Below, piece after piece: positions 1-5,362 of a DNA stretch of 5,362 nucleotides. The translations under genes were made by a program, and so were the position numbers. Source of the stretch: Candidatus Sulfotelmatobacter sp. (GTDB lineage Bacteria > Acidobacteriota > Terriglobia > Terriglobales > SbA1); contig JASLEQ010000777.1 in assembly GCA_030151135.1 (NCBI GenBank), positions 1-5,362 of the forward strand. The letters run 5' to 3'. The notes under the pieces are model-generated. The model searched no databases. It saw only the letters and a list, made by a program, of their open reading frames with translations, and was not told the origin of the DNA. Position 1 is the first letter of the stretch; every line of letters starts with the position of its first letter.

Positions 1-498
1 CCGTCCAGTCCGGCAAACAACGCAAACCCCCGGGACGGTGGCAGCGCCTCTGCGGACACGAAGGCCTCCTCCGACAAGAGTTCTTCCGATACCGCAAGCG
101 ACGACTCGTCGGCCGATGAATCGGCGGAAGAGCCTGCCGCGGCGGCGCCAAAACCAAGAGCCGAGCCTGCTGCCAAACCGCGCGCGGCCATTCCCGCCGA
201 TCCGGTCATTGAGGCTAGAAAATATTTATACGGAAAAGGTGCGGCGCAGGATTGCGAGCACGGATTACGCCTGCTCAAGCCAGCCGCGAATTCCGGGAAT
301 GCAAAGGCCATGATCGAGATGGGCGCGCTCTATTCCGCCGGACTGTGTACCCCTCACGATTTACCTACCGCCTATCGCTGGTTCGCCACCGCTCTTCGTA
401 AAGAACCTGACAATCAATCCGTCCAGTCAGACCTGCAAAAGCTATGGGGTGAGATGACCCAGCCTGAGCGGCAACTGGCGATCAAACTGAGCCAGTGA
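1..498 (+). CDS. Sel1-like repeat protein, 5'-truncated
   Basis: The reading frame is open from the first base to a TGA at 496-498 and gives 165 residues, so the N-terminus lies outside the window. Visible residues 1-66 are a low-complexity, probably disordered linker rich in Ser, Ala, Asp and then Pro/Ala/Lys. Residues 68-100 (EARKYLYGKGAAQDCEHGLRLL and following) and 101-138 (AKAMIEMGALYSAGLCTPHD and on to YRWFATALRKEPDN) fit two Sel1/TPR-type alpha-helical repeats, with the A-x-x-x-L-G-x-x-Y-x-x-G and A-x-x-W-F patterns. A C-terminal helix (LQKLWGEMTQPERQLAIKLSQ region, 145-165) closes the protein. Sel1 repeats are protein-interaction scaffolds, and the partner here is unknown. A longer protein with a signal peptide or membrane anchor ahead of the linker is possible but not visible. 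The frame choice is firm because the repeat pattern continues upstream of the first internal ATG at 310. Confidence 0.8.
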   Translation, partial: PSSPANNANPRDGGSASADTKASSDKSSSDTASDDSSADESAEEPAAAAPKPRAEPAAKPRAAIPADPVIEARKYLYGKGAAQDCEHGLRLLKPAANSGNAKAMIEMGALYSAGLCTPHDLPTAYRWFATALRKEPDNQSVQSDLQKLWGEMTQPERQLAIKLSQ

Positions 499-532
499 AC
501 CGGCCAACGGAATCCATCGCATCCAACCAAGT

Positions 533-1171
533 ATGACGATATCGGGACGTCGCTTTTCTGCCGCTGCCGTTCTGTTAGTGTCGCTGCTTGCAAATGGCGC
601 CTCCGCTCGCGCGCAAACGAAGCCCCAAACGAGTGCGCCTCCTTCGCAGCAATCCATGGGCAGCCGGAAAGATTGGGTTGGACTTCCAAATTTCGGCGAG
701 GTGGCTCCGAACCTCTTCCGCGGCGGGCAACCGGGCGTGGATGGACTCGAGAGCCTGAAAAAGATGGGCGTATCGATCGTGATCGATATGCGCAGCGGGC
801 CTAACGACAACGAAAAGCGGGCCGTCACAAAACTCGGCATGAAGTACGTTTCGATTCCATGGCACTGCCCGTTCCCGTCGGACGAAACATTTGCCAGGTT
901 CCTGAAGGTGGTTGACGACAACCGCGACAAGAAGGTTTTTGTGCACTGCCGCCTGGGAGACGACCGGACTGGCATGGCTGTAGCCGCGTATCGAATGGCC
1001 GACGAGGGATGGTCCGCGGATCGGGCCTTGGACGAAATGGAAAGATTCGGATTCGACTGGCGACATCACGTGATCTGCCCCACGCTGCAGAAATATGAGA
1101 AGAGCTTTCCGGCCCGATTGCAGAAGGATGACGCCTTCAAGGAATTTCGCGAGACCAGGGCTGCAAAGTAA
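533..1171 (+). CDS. secreted dual-specificity/tyrosine phosphatase-like protein
   Basis: The 212-residue protein begins with a Sec-type signal peptide: basic SGRR, hydrophobic AAAVLLVSLLA, and probable cleavage after ARA at about residue 27. After a short Gln/Ser/Pro linker, the domain starts with NFGEVAPNLFRGGQPGVDGL (53-72) and SIVIDMRSGPNDNE (81-94). This is the usual opening of bacterial DSP/Siw14-like phosphatases. The P-loop is VHCRLGDDRTGM (137-148), a full CX5R signature with nucleophile Cys139, Arg145 and Thr146. Asp117 in the CPFPSDE loop is the likely general acid, by position only. It should hydrolyse phosphate monoesters (phosphotyrosine, phosphoserine/threonine or a small molecule) outside the cytoplasm; the substrate is unknown. 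No strong Shine-Dalgarno is visible before the ATG, but this start alone keeps the signal peptide intact. It lies 34 bp after the Sel1 gene and may share its transcript. Confidence 0.85.
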   Translation: MTISGRRFSAAAVLLVSLLANGASARAQTKPQTSAPPSQQSMGSRKDWVGLPNFGEVAPNLFRGGQPGVDGLESLKKMGVSIVIDMRSGPNDNEKRAVTKLGMKYVSIPWHCPFPSDETFARFLKVVDDNRDKKVFVHCRLGDDRTGMAVAAYRMADEGWSADRALDEMERFGFDWRHHVICPTLQKYEKSFPARLQKDDAFKEFRETRAAK

Positions 1172-1405
1172 TCGCCGACGCCAAACAGTCGCTCCCAACG
1201 CCCCCTTCAAAATCAAAGTCGCGATTCAACCAGCCAGTTTCCGGCGCGTCATCGGAAAGCCATATGCTACGATCGCCTTAGCGCAGAAGGGCGCATCCGG
1301 GCCGCGGAAAGGACAGAAGTCCACCTTGCGTTATCACAATCTGAACACGAACTGACTTTCTGCCCATTAATATGCGGACCGCGGGCACACGAAAGGACGT
1401 TCGTC
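1172..1405. other. intergenic region, 234 bp
   Basis: This gap separates the phosphatase gene from the ankyrin gene. No credible coding sequence lies here. The 86-residue reading frame crossing it starts inside the phosphatase gene and is basic and unstructured. A -10-like TATGCT (1263-1268) overlapping TACGAT (1268-1273) and a later TAATAT (1368-1373) are the only promoter-like elements, and neither has a convincing -35 partner. No hairpin followed by a T-tract was seen. The length suggests that the ankyrin gene has its own promoter. Confidence 0.4.
1392..1397 (+). promoter_or_regulatory. ribosome binding site of the ankyrin gene
   Basis: AAAGGA lies 8 nt before the ATG at 1406. This good Shine-Dalgarno match fixes the start of the ankyrin gene. 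Confidence 0.7.
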
Positions 1406-2515
1406 ATGCCGGTACGACCTCTTCCACCCGATCCCAATCTCGAACACCTTAAATATCAAGCCAAAGATTTGCTGAAGGGTCATTCGGCGCACGACGTGTC
1501 AGTAGCCCAACGCATTCGTGAGTTCCATCCGCAACTGAATCGCGCGTCTGACGCCAAAATCTTTACAGCGCAATTTCGTTTGAGCGATGCGCAACTTACG
1601 ATCGCGCGCGAGTATGGGTTCGCTACCTGGGCCCGGCTGAAGCGGCGCTTGGAGAAACCCAGGCCAAGCGATGACATCACCCGACCCCACCACGAGCGCA
1701 TCGAAGACCCGGTATTTCGCCGCGCGGTGGAGATGCTGGATGCAGGCGATCTCGACGCGCTGCGCACTCATCTCAAAAAACATCCCGGGCTGACTCGGCA
1801 GCGGGTTGAATTTGAGGGCGGAAATTATTTTCGCAATCCCACGCTGCTGGAGTTTGTCGCGGAAAATCCAATACGCCGGGGAAAGCTACCCGCGAATATT
1901 GTCGCGGTCGCGGAAGCCATCGTAAGCGCCGGGGTTGAGCAGGCTTCGCTCGACGAAACTTTGATGCTGGTCGCAACCGGCTGCGTTCCGCGGGAATGCG
2001 GCGTGCAGACGGCGATGATCGAAATGCTTTGCCGTCATGGCGCAGGTCCAGAACGGGCGGCCGCGGCCGCTGCGGTGCTCTTCGAGTTGGAGGCAGTCAA
2101 AACTCTTCTGACCTGCGGAGCCCAGGTCACACTGCCGATTGCCGCCGCCCTGGGGTTCGACCACGATGTGAAACGCTTGTTGCCCATCGCCAGTGAGGAA
2201 GAGCGTCACCTTGCATTGGCCGTTGCCGCTCAGTACGGGCGCACTGAAATTGTGCGGCTTATGCTCGATGCCGGGGAAGATCCCAACCGGTTCAATCCTC
2301 CGGGCGGACATGCCCATTCCACTCCGCTGCACCAGGCCGCCGGCAACGGTCATCTGGAAACCGTGAAGCTGCTGGTCGCGCGTGGCGCGAAAACGGATAC
2401 GAAAGATATTCTTTTCGGCGGAACTCCGCTCGGCTGGGCGCGCCATGGCGGGAAAAAAGACGTAGAAGCCTACCTGCGGTCACTCGAGAAAACACAGCCC
2501 GTTCGCCGCGAATGA
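1406..2515 (+). CDS. ankyrin-repeat protein
   Basis: This 369-residue protein has no signal peptide or membrane segment and is probably cytoplasmic. Residues 1-84 form a helical head (LEHLKYQAKDLLKG at 12-25, then SDAQLTIAREYGFATWARLK at 60-79). That head is typical of a family of ankyrin proteins found in soil bacteria, and its function is not known. Residues 103-265 hold degenerate helical repeats with recognisable ankyrin half-motifs, for example VKTLLTCGAQ (231-240). The clearest ankyrin repeats are 268-297 (LAVAAQYGRTEIVRLMLDAGEDPN), 305-334 (STPLHQAAGNGHLETVKLLV, then ARGAKTDTKD) and a final partial one at 339-357 (GTPLGWARHGGKKDVEAYL). Ankyrin stacks bind proteins, so a protein-interaction role is likely and the partner is unknown. 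An AAAGGA ribosome binding site supports the ATG. The gene ends 60 bp from the convergent murQ. A poly-alanine stretch at 218-223 reflects a local GCGGCCGC-rich stretch. Confidence 0.88.
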   Translation: MPVRPLPPDPNLEHLKYQAKDLLKGHSAHDVSVAQRIREFHPQLNRASDAKIFTAQFRLSDAQLTIAREYGFATWARLKRRLEKPRPSDDITRPHHERIEDPVFRRAVEMLDAGDLDALRTHLKKHPGLTRQRVEFEGGNYFRNPTLLEFVAENPIRRGKLPANIVAVAEAIVSAGVEQASLDETLMLVATGCVPRECGVQTAMIEMLCRHGAGPERAAAAAAVLFELEAVKTLLTCGAQVTLPIAAALGFDHDVKRLLPIASEEERHLALAVAAQYGRTEIVRLMLDAGEDPNRFNPPGGHAHSTPLHQAAGNGHLETVKLLVARGAKTDTKDILFGGTPLGWARHGGKKDVEAYLRSLEKTQPVRRE

Positions 2516-2552
2516 AAAGTTTGATCGTGCTTCGACCGTTGGCTGAAACGCC

Positions 2553-2575
2553 GATCCTCACACGGAACGGGGATC
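2553..2575. terminator. possible convergent-gene hairpin
   Basis: GATCCTC (2553-2559) pairs with GGGGATC (2569-2575) as a 7-bp stem with one G-U pair and a 9-nt loop. It sits between the ends of the ankyrin gene and murQ and abuts the murQ stop codon. No clear T-tract follows on either strand, so it is at best a weak bidirectional terminator and may be chance. Confidence 0.3.
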
Positions 2576-3502
2576 TTAGGATTTCGCTATGGCGATCGCC
2601 CCGCGCACGTGACCCTTCGACTGCTTTAATGCCGCCGATGCTTTCGACCGGCTCACTCCGGCGGCCAGCATGACCACGGCAACCGGCGTGCGATTGCCGC
2701 TGTCCTTCAGAGCGTGTGCGGCGCTTTCATGATCGGCTCCCGTGGCTTGCTCGACAATCCGGATCGCTCGCTGCACCAGCTTCTCATTCTTTGTCCACAC
2801 ATTCACCATCAGATTTCCGTAGACATAGCCGAGACGCGTCATGGCTCCCGTGGAAATCATGTTCAGGACCATTTTGTGGGCAGTGCCCGCCTTCATGCGC
2901 GACGATCCGGCAACGACTTCCGGACCTACTTCGGTGACGATCGCTAAATCCGCCGCCCGCTCGAGCGGAGAATCACGGTTGCAGGTGAGAGCGATAGTGT
3001 GAGCGCCGCGTTTGCCGGCGTATTCCAGCGCGGCGGTGGTGAACGGAGTGCGACCGCTCGACGCGATGCCGAGCACGACATCGTTTTTGCGCGGCTTACG
3101 TTTCTTGATCTCCTGCACGGCGAGCTTGGTGTCGTCTTCGCTCGCCTCGGTGGACGAGCCGAGAGCGCGCGCGCCTCCCGCCATGATGTACTGCACGGTC
3201 TGCGGACTGGTATTAAATGTGGGTTGAATTTCCGAAGCGTCGAGGGCGCCCAGTCGTCCGCTGGTTCCGGCCCCCACGTAAATCAGCCGCCCTCCGTGAC
3301 TAAGGCCGTCGGCCACGATATCGATGGCGCGCGCAATTTGCGGCAGGGCTTTGCCTACGGCCGACGCGATCGTGGAGTCCTCATGGTTAATGAGGCGTGC
3401 GATCTCAAGTGAGGACATCTGGTCAAGATTCGACGCCGTGCTGAGAATCTGTTCTGTGGAGAGTTGCCTCAGATCGGAATGCTGGGCCCGGTTTCCGTTC
3501 AA
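2576..3502 (-). CDS. murQ: N-acetylmuramic acid 6-phosphate etherase MurQ
   Basis: MurQ is a cytoplasmic enzyme that cleaves the lactyl ether of MurNAc 6-phosphate, giving GlcNAc 6-phosphate and D-lactate for cell-wall sugar recycling. The 308-residue product is close to the usual length of about 300. It shows the SIS sugar-phosphate fold: RLIYVGAGTSGRLGALDASE (72-91), IASSGRTPF (146-154), and the family signature EVVAGSSRMKAGTAHKMVLN (195-214). By analogy with characterised MurQ, Glu91 in LDASE and Glu122 in SEDD correspond to the catalytic acid/base glutamates. A C-terminal helical part (240-308) follows. The start is TTG at 3502, backed by a GAGAGG Shine-Dalgarno 8 nt upstream. The N-terminal TEQILSTAS (16-24) departs from the common TExxNPAS type motif. 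The serine hydrolase gene lies 149 bp upstream on the same strand, which fits a salvage operon. Confidence 0.97.
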   Translation of the reverse strand: MNGNRAQHSDLRQLSTEQILSTASNLDQMSSLEIARLINHEDSTIASAVGKALPQIARAIDIVADGLSHGGRLIYVGAGTSGRLGALDASEIQPTFNTSPQTVQYIMAGGARALGSSTEASEDDTKLAVQEIKKRKPRKNDVVLGIASSGRTPFTTAALEYAGKRGAHTIALTCNRDSPLERAADLAIVTEVGPEVVAGSSRMKAGTAHKMVLNMISTGAMTRLGYVYGNLMVNVWTKNEKLVQRAIRIVEQATGADHESAAHALKDSGNRTPVAVVMLAAGVSRSKASAALKQSKGHVRGAIAIAKS

Positions 3503-3510
3503 GTCGTATG

Positions 3511-3516
3511 CCTCTC
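3511..3516 (-). promoter_or_regulatory. ribosome binding site of murQ
   Basis: On the minus strand GAGAGG lies 8 nt before a TTG. It decides for the TTG start at 3502, since no in-frame ATG lies nearby until Met29, which would remove the N-terminal substrate-binding segment. Confidence 0.7.
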
Positions 3517-3537
3517 AGTCCAAACTGGTGACTGCCT

Positions 3538-3543
3538 ATTCTA
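3538..3543 (-). promoter_or_regulatory. possible -10 element upstream of murQ
   Basis: TAGAAT on the minus strand (5 of 6 to TATAAT) would place transcription start about 30 nt before the murQ TTG. The -35 position 17-18 bp upstream is poor. The 149-bp gap to the upstream hydrolase gene leaves room for a separate murQ promoter, but read-through from that gene is equally possible. Confidence 0.22.
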
Positions 3544-3651
3544 CGGGTTTCTTCGCGTTTAGTTTGACGATTTAATACACCATTTCGATCAGCGTTGTAG
3601 AAAGTTGCGCCCCGCAAAAGCAAACGCTCTCAATTACTGCGCGTCGAAGAC

Positions 3652-4806
3652 CTAGGTCAGCCCGGCCTTTCCGAGGGATTCGATGACGGCATCATGAAAT
3701 TGTGGACGCACTTGCTTGATCGCTTGATTCGAGCAATCGGGCCACGTGCGGTTGGTGAGCAGCGTGATGGACAGTTCACGGTCGGGATCGATCCACAACG
3801 ATGTGCCGGTGTAGCCGAGATGTCCGTACGATCTCGCTCCAAAGTATTTTCCGGATTGCGAGGGGCTCGACGGCGTGTCCCAGCCAAGGGCGCGCGAACT
3901 GTTCGGCGTAGGGTCGCGCCGGGTGAAGAGGGCAATGGTTGCAGGACGAAGGATGGGAGCACCGCCGCGCAGCATGATCTGAGCAAATTTTGCGATGTCC
4001 TCTACTGTTGAGAACAGGCCCGCGTGTCCGGCGACGCCACCAATCACATGGGCGTTTTCATCCTGCACCTCGCCCTGGATGATGCGATTGCGAAAAGTGC
4101 TGCGGGGCTTCTGCTCGCGATCGCTCGGCTTTGCATCCGGCGGATGCCGTTCGCCGGCGCCCGCGCCACCTCCATCTTCTCTCTCGTCGGCAGTGGGAGG
4201 GATGGTTCGACGCATCTCTGGCGGAGGAGTGAAAGTTGTACTCTTCATCGCAAGGGGGCCAAAGATTTCACGCCGGCAAAAGGTGTCCAGGCCGCCTGCT
4301 GCCAGGCGTCCAAGGGCAACGCCGAGAATGATAAATCCGATGTCGCTGTATTCGGCGCGTGTTCCGGGGTCGGCTGATAACGGCACGTTGAATGCCGCAT
4401 TGAGAAGTTCGGCGCGCGATCGTGCTTTCAGGTAAAGCTTTTCATAGGCAGGCAGCCCCGAGGAGTGGGCCAGCAGCATCCGGAAAGTGACGTCGTGACG
4501 CCGAGGGTCCGAGCCCGAAGAGGAATCGAGCAGAAACTCCGGAACGACGCTAATGACAGGCGCATCCAGTTGAAGGATGCCACGCTCATGCAGCAGCATC
4601 GCCATCATGGTTGTGGCGATCGGTTTCGTCAGGGATGCGAGGTCGAAGGGCGTTGCGGGCGTGGCGGGGCCATTCGAGAATGGAGTCCTCGCGACATCCC
4701 TTTCATACACCAAACTACCGAAAGCCTTTTGCGCGATCAGTTTCCCGGCGACGGTGACGGCGATCGACGCGCAGGGAAAGACCGCCGCCGCAATCGCCGC
4801 TCGCAC
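3652..4806 (-). CDS. beta-lactamase-fold serine hydrolase, AmiE/YfeW-like
   Basis: This 384-residue (or longer) class C beta-lactamase/PBP4-type serine hydrolase carries the family motifs in order. They are nucleophile motif S58-L-T-K61 in PFDLASLTKPIATT, Y153-S-D155 in AEYSDIGFIILG, the segment GEVQDENAHVIGGVAGHAGL (245-264), and the KTG-equivalent H329-L-G331 in GHLGYTGTSLWIDP. It has no signal peptide, so it is probably cytoplasmic. Its place upstream of murQ resembles amiE in the B. subtilis murQ cluster (AmiE removes peptides from MurNAc-peptides) and yfeW after murQP in E. coli. A MurNAc-L-Ala amidase or muropeptide peptidase role is therefore inferred; an esterase cannot be excluded. 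Residues 208-236 form a hydrophilic Gly/Pro/Glu-rich insert not expected in the family. The start given is GTG at 4806, which lacks a Shine-Dalgarno, and coding-like sequence continues upstream in frame to about 4890. Confidence 0.88.
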   Translation of the reverse strand: MRAAIAAAVFPCASIAVTVAGKLIAQKAFGSLVYERDVARTPFSNGPATPATPFDLASLTKPIATTMMAMLLHERGILQLDAPVISVVPEFLLDSSSGSDPRRHDVTFRMLLAHSSGLPAYEKLYLKARSRAELLNAAFNVPLSADPGTRAEYSDIGFIILGVALGRLAAGGLDTFCRREIFGPLAMKSTTFTPPPEMRRTIPPTADEREDGGGAGAGERHPPDAKPSDREQKPRSTFRNRIIQGEVQDENAHVIGGVAGHAGLFSTVEDIAKFAQIMLRGGAPILRPATIALFTRRDPTPNSSRALGWDTPSSPSQSGKYFGARSYGHLGYTGTSLWIDPDRELSITLLTNRTWPDCSNQAIKQVRPQFHDAVIESLGKAGLT

Positions 4807-4897
4807 GCTTTCGAATGCGGTCGAGAAGACCTCATCCTGCTTCTCGAAATCGTTTCTTAGAATTGGCGTGTTCGTCTCGATGCAGCGTTCTCAGGCT

Positions 4898-4903
4898 TTT
4901 ATA
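4898..4903 (-). promoter_or_regulatory. possible -10 element of the minus-strand hydrolase
   Basis: TATAAA on the minus strand (5 of 6 to TATAAT) lies in an AT-rich patch of an otherwise GC-rich window. Transcription would start near 4891, about 85 nt before the GTG at 4806. The -35 region is poor (GTGGTG), so the call is tentative. Confidence 0.33.
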
Positions 4904-5017
4904 AGCTTGAAGAAATCTATCACCACCGCCGATTCAGAGTTGCCGGCCGATTGTACTGGGATGGTTCGCACCTATCGGCGTCCTACTTTGGTTTCTTGAG
5001 TTGCGGGTTCGCGGTTG

Positions 5018-5032
5018 TGTACAGTCAGTACA
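5018..5032. promoter_or_regulatory. inverted repeat, possible operator
   Basis: TGTAC (5018-5022), AGTCA, GTACA (5028-5032) form a perfect 5-bp inverted repeat with a 5-bp spacer, just upstream of the secreted hydrolase gene. A further TGTACTG at 4952-4958 mirrors CAGTACA at 5026-5032. The repeat overlaps a weak promoter-like pair, TTGTGT (5015-5020) and TATTTT (5037-5042) with a 16-bp spacer. A dimeric repressor site is inferred; the regulator is unknown. Confidence 0.3.
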
Positions 5033-5059
5033 TCCGTATTTTCAATCCCAATTCGATTC

Positions 5060-5064
5060 AGGGA
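5060..5064 (+). promoter_or_regulatory. ribosome binding site of the right-hand serine hydrolase
   Basis: AGGGA lies 6 nt before the GTG at 5071 and favours that start over the in-frame GTG at 5092. Confidence 0.55.
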
Positions 5065-5070
5065 CGGCCC

Positions 5071-5362
5071 GTGCGTCTTCGTCATAACCGTGTGTCTTCA
5101 TCTTTCGTCTGCTTCACCTTACTTTTTTTGACCATCAACGCAGCCTTTGCAGCAGACCCGCAAAATCCCGCCTCGACAAAAGCGCCGACGCCAAAGGCCG
5201 ACGTACGCCTCGGCGACGTCGACGCGATCATCAATCAGGCCATCGCAGAGGGGAATATCCCGGGAGCGGTGCTGGTGGTGGGGCACAACGGGAAGGTCGT
5301 TTACCGCAAAGCCTATGGCAGCCGTTCGCTGGAACCTCGCCGCGAGCCCATGACGCTGGACA
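5071..5362 (+). CDS. secreted serine hydrolase (beta-lactamase family), 3'-truncated
   Basis: The frame opens with GTG at 5071 and is still open at the window edge, giving 97 residues. Residues 1-27 are a signal peptide: basic RLRHNR, a hydrophobic stretch around FVCFTLLFLTINA, and probable cleavage after AFA at 27. A Pro/Ala/Lys linker leads to LGDVDAIINQAIAEGNIPGA (47-66), VLVVGHNGKVVYRKAYG (67-83) and EPRREPMTLD. This is the characteristic N-terminal part of beta-lactamase-fold serine hydrolases, just before the expected SxxK nucleophile, which lies outside the window. Its opening resembles serine hydrolases that, in Acidobacteriota, can be fused to a DUF1343/NamZ-type exo-muramidase domain. 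That is recollection of the family, not something the window shows. It is divergent from the AmiE/YfeW-like gene, and periplasmic action on peptidoglycan fragments is inferred. An alternative start is GTG 5092, which would shorten the basic n-region. Confidence 0.82.
   Translation, partial: MRLRHNRVSSSFVCFTLLFLTINAAFAADPQNPASTKAPTPKADVRLGDVDAIINQAIAEGNIPGAVLVVGHNGKVVYRKAYGSRSLEPRREPMTLD

Larger units (their letters stand above)
4807..5070. other. divergent intergenic/promoter region
   Basis: This 264-bp stretch lies between the divergent starts of the two serine hydrolase genes. Its left part (4807-4890) probably belongs to the N-terminus of the minus-strand hydrolase. The rest holds a minus-strand -10-like TATAAA, a plus-strand promoter-like pair and the TGTAC-N5-GTACA inverted repeat. 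The plus frame leading into the right-hand gene is open from 4861, but the sequence before 5071 looks non-protein-like and is not called. Confidence 0.5.

Noticed and set aside
38..313. 91-residue plus-strand frame starting at 38
   Set aside because: It is an out-of-frame, Arg/Pro-rich product overlapping the Sel1 gene, whose frame is open from base 1 and carries real repeat motifs.
771..788. TATCGATC-GT-GATCGATA, a perfect 8-bp inverted repeat
   Set aside because: It lies inside the phosphatase reading frame encoding a core beta strand (SIVIDM). One such repeat is about what chance gives in a window this size.
575..1216. 213-residue open frame antisense to the phosphatase gene
   Set aside because: It is as long as the sense gene, but its product is rich in His/Arg/Leu with no domain, while the sense product has a signal peptide and an intact CX5R motif. 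Long antisense frames are expected in GC-rich genes.
2056..2076. GCGGCCGC-rich palindromic run
   Set aside because: It is explained by a run of alanine codons in the ankyrin gene.
1886..2446. 186-residue open frame antisense to the ankyrin gene
   Set aside because: The sense strand has clear ankyrin motifs and a good ribosome binding site. The antisense product has no recognisable features.
3540..3602. TTCTAC and GTAGAA as distant inverted repeat in the hydrolase-murQ gap
   Set aside because: The 6-bp arms are separated by about 50 bp with no compensating structure or T-tract, so they are probably chance.
3995..4999. Overlapping plus-strand frames of 117-146 residues across the hydrolase gene
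   Set aside because: They lie opposite a gene with SxxK, YSD and HLG motifs in order. Their products are basic, low-complexity and motif-free.

Overview
The window is a GC-rich, densely coded bacterial segment. It holds three complete or near-complete genes on the right-hand peptidoglycan side and three on the left-hand accessory side, and both window ends cut a gene. The mix suggests an Acidobacteriota (Koribacter/Terriglobia-like) chromosome: an Ala/Ser/Pro-rich Sel1-repeat protein, a secreted CX5R phosphatase, an ankyrin protein with a 'LEHLKYQAKDLL...DAQLTIAREYGFATWARLKRRLE' type head, and an amidase-like serine hydrolase beside murQ. This placement rests on protein style and is an inference. 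No rRNA, tRNA, CRISPR array, insertion sequence or phage gene is visible.

Left part, plus strand. A 5'-truncated Sel1-like repeat protein (1-498) is followed after 34 bp by a secreted dual-specificity-type phosphatase (533-1171), so the two may be co-transcribed. A 234-bp gap leads to an ankyrin-repeat protein (1406-2515) with a clear AAAGGA ribosome binding site. This gene runs convergently into murQ, with a small hairpin (2553-2575) in the 60-bp gap.

Right part, minus strand. A beta-lactamase-fold serine hydrolase (3652-4806) lies 149 bp upstream of murQ (2576-3502), the MurNAc-6-phosphate etherase. Divergent from the hydrolase, a second, secreted serine hydrolase starts at 5071 and runs off the right edge. 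The pairing of murQ with serine hydrolases matches known MurNAc-recycling loci (Bacillus subtilis murQ-murR-murP-amiE-nagZ-namZ; Escherichia coli murQ-murP-yfeW). I therefore read 2576-5362 as part of a peptidoglycan/MurNAc salvage locus: hydrolases trim or free muropeptide fragments and MurQ converts MurNAc-6-P to GlcNAc-6-P plus D-lactate. Transporter, kinase and regulator genes are not in the window.

Points of interest are the salvage cluster itself, a hydrophilic 29-residue insertion in the conserved core of the hydrolase, in-frame coding-like sequence upstream of its only canonical start, three successive non-ATG starts, and a TGTAC-N5-GTACA inverted repeat in the divergent promoter region. 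I found no clearly novel multi-gene system.
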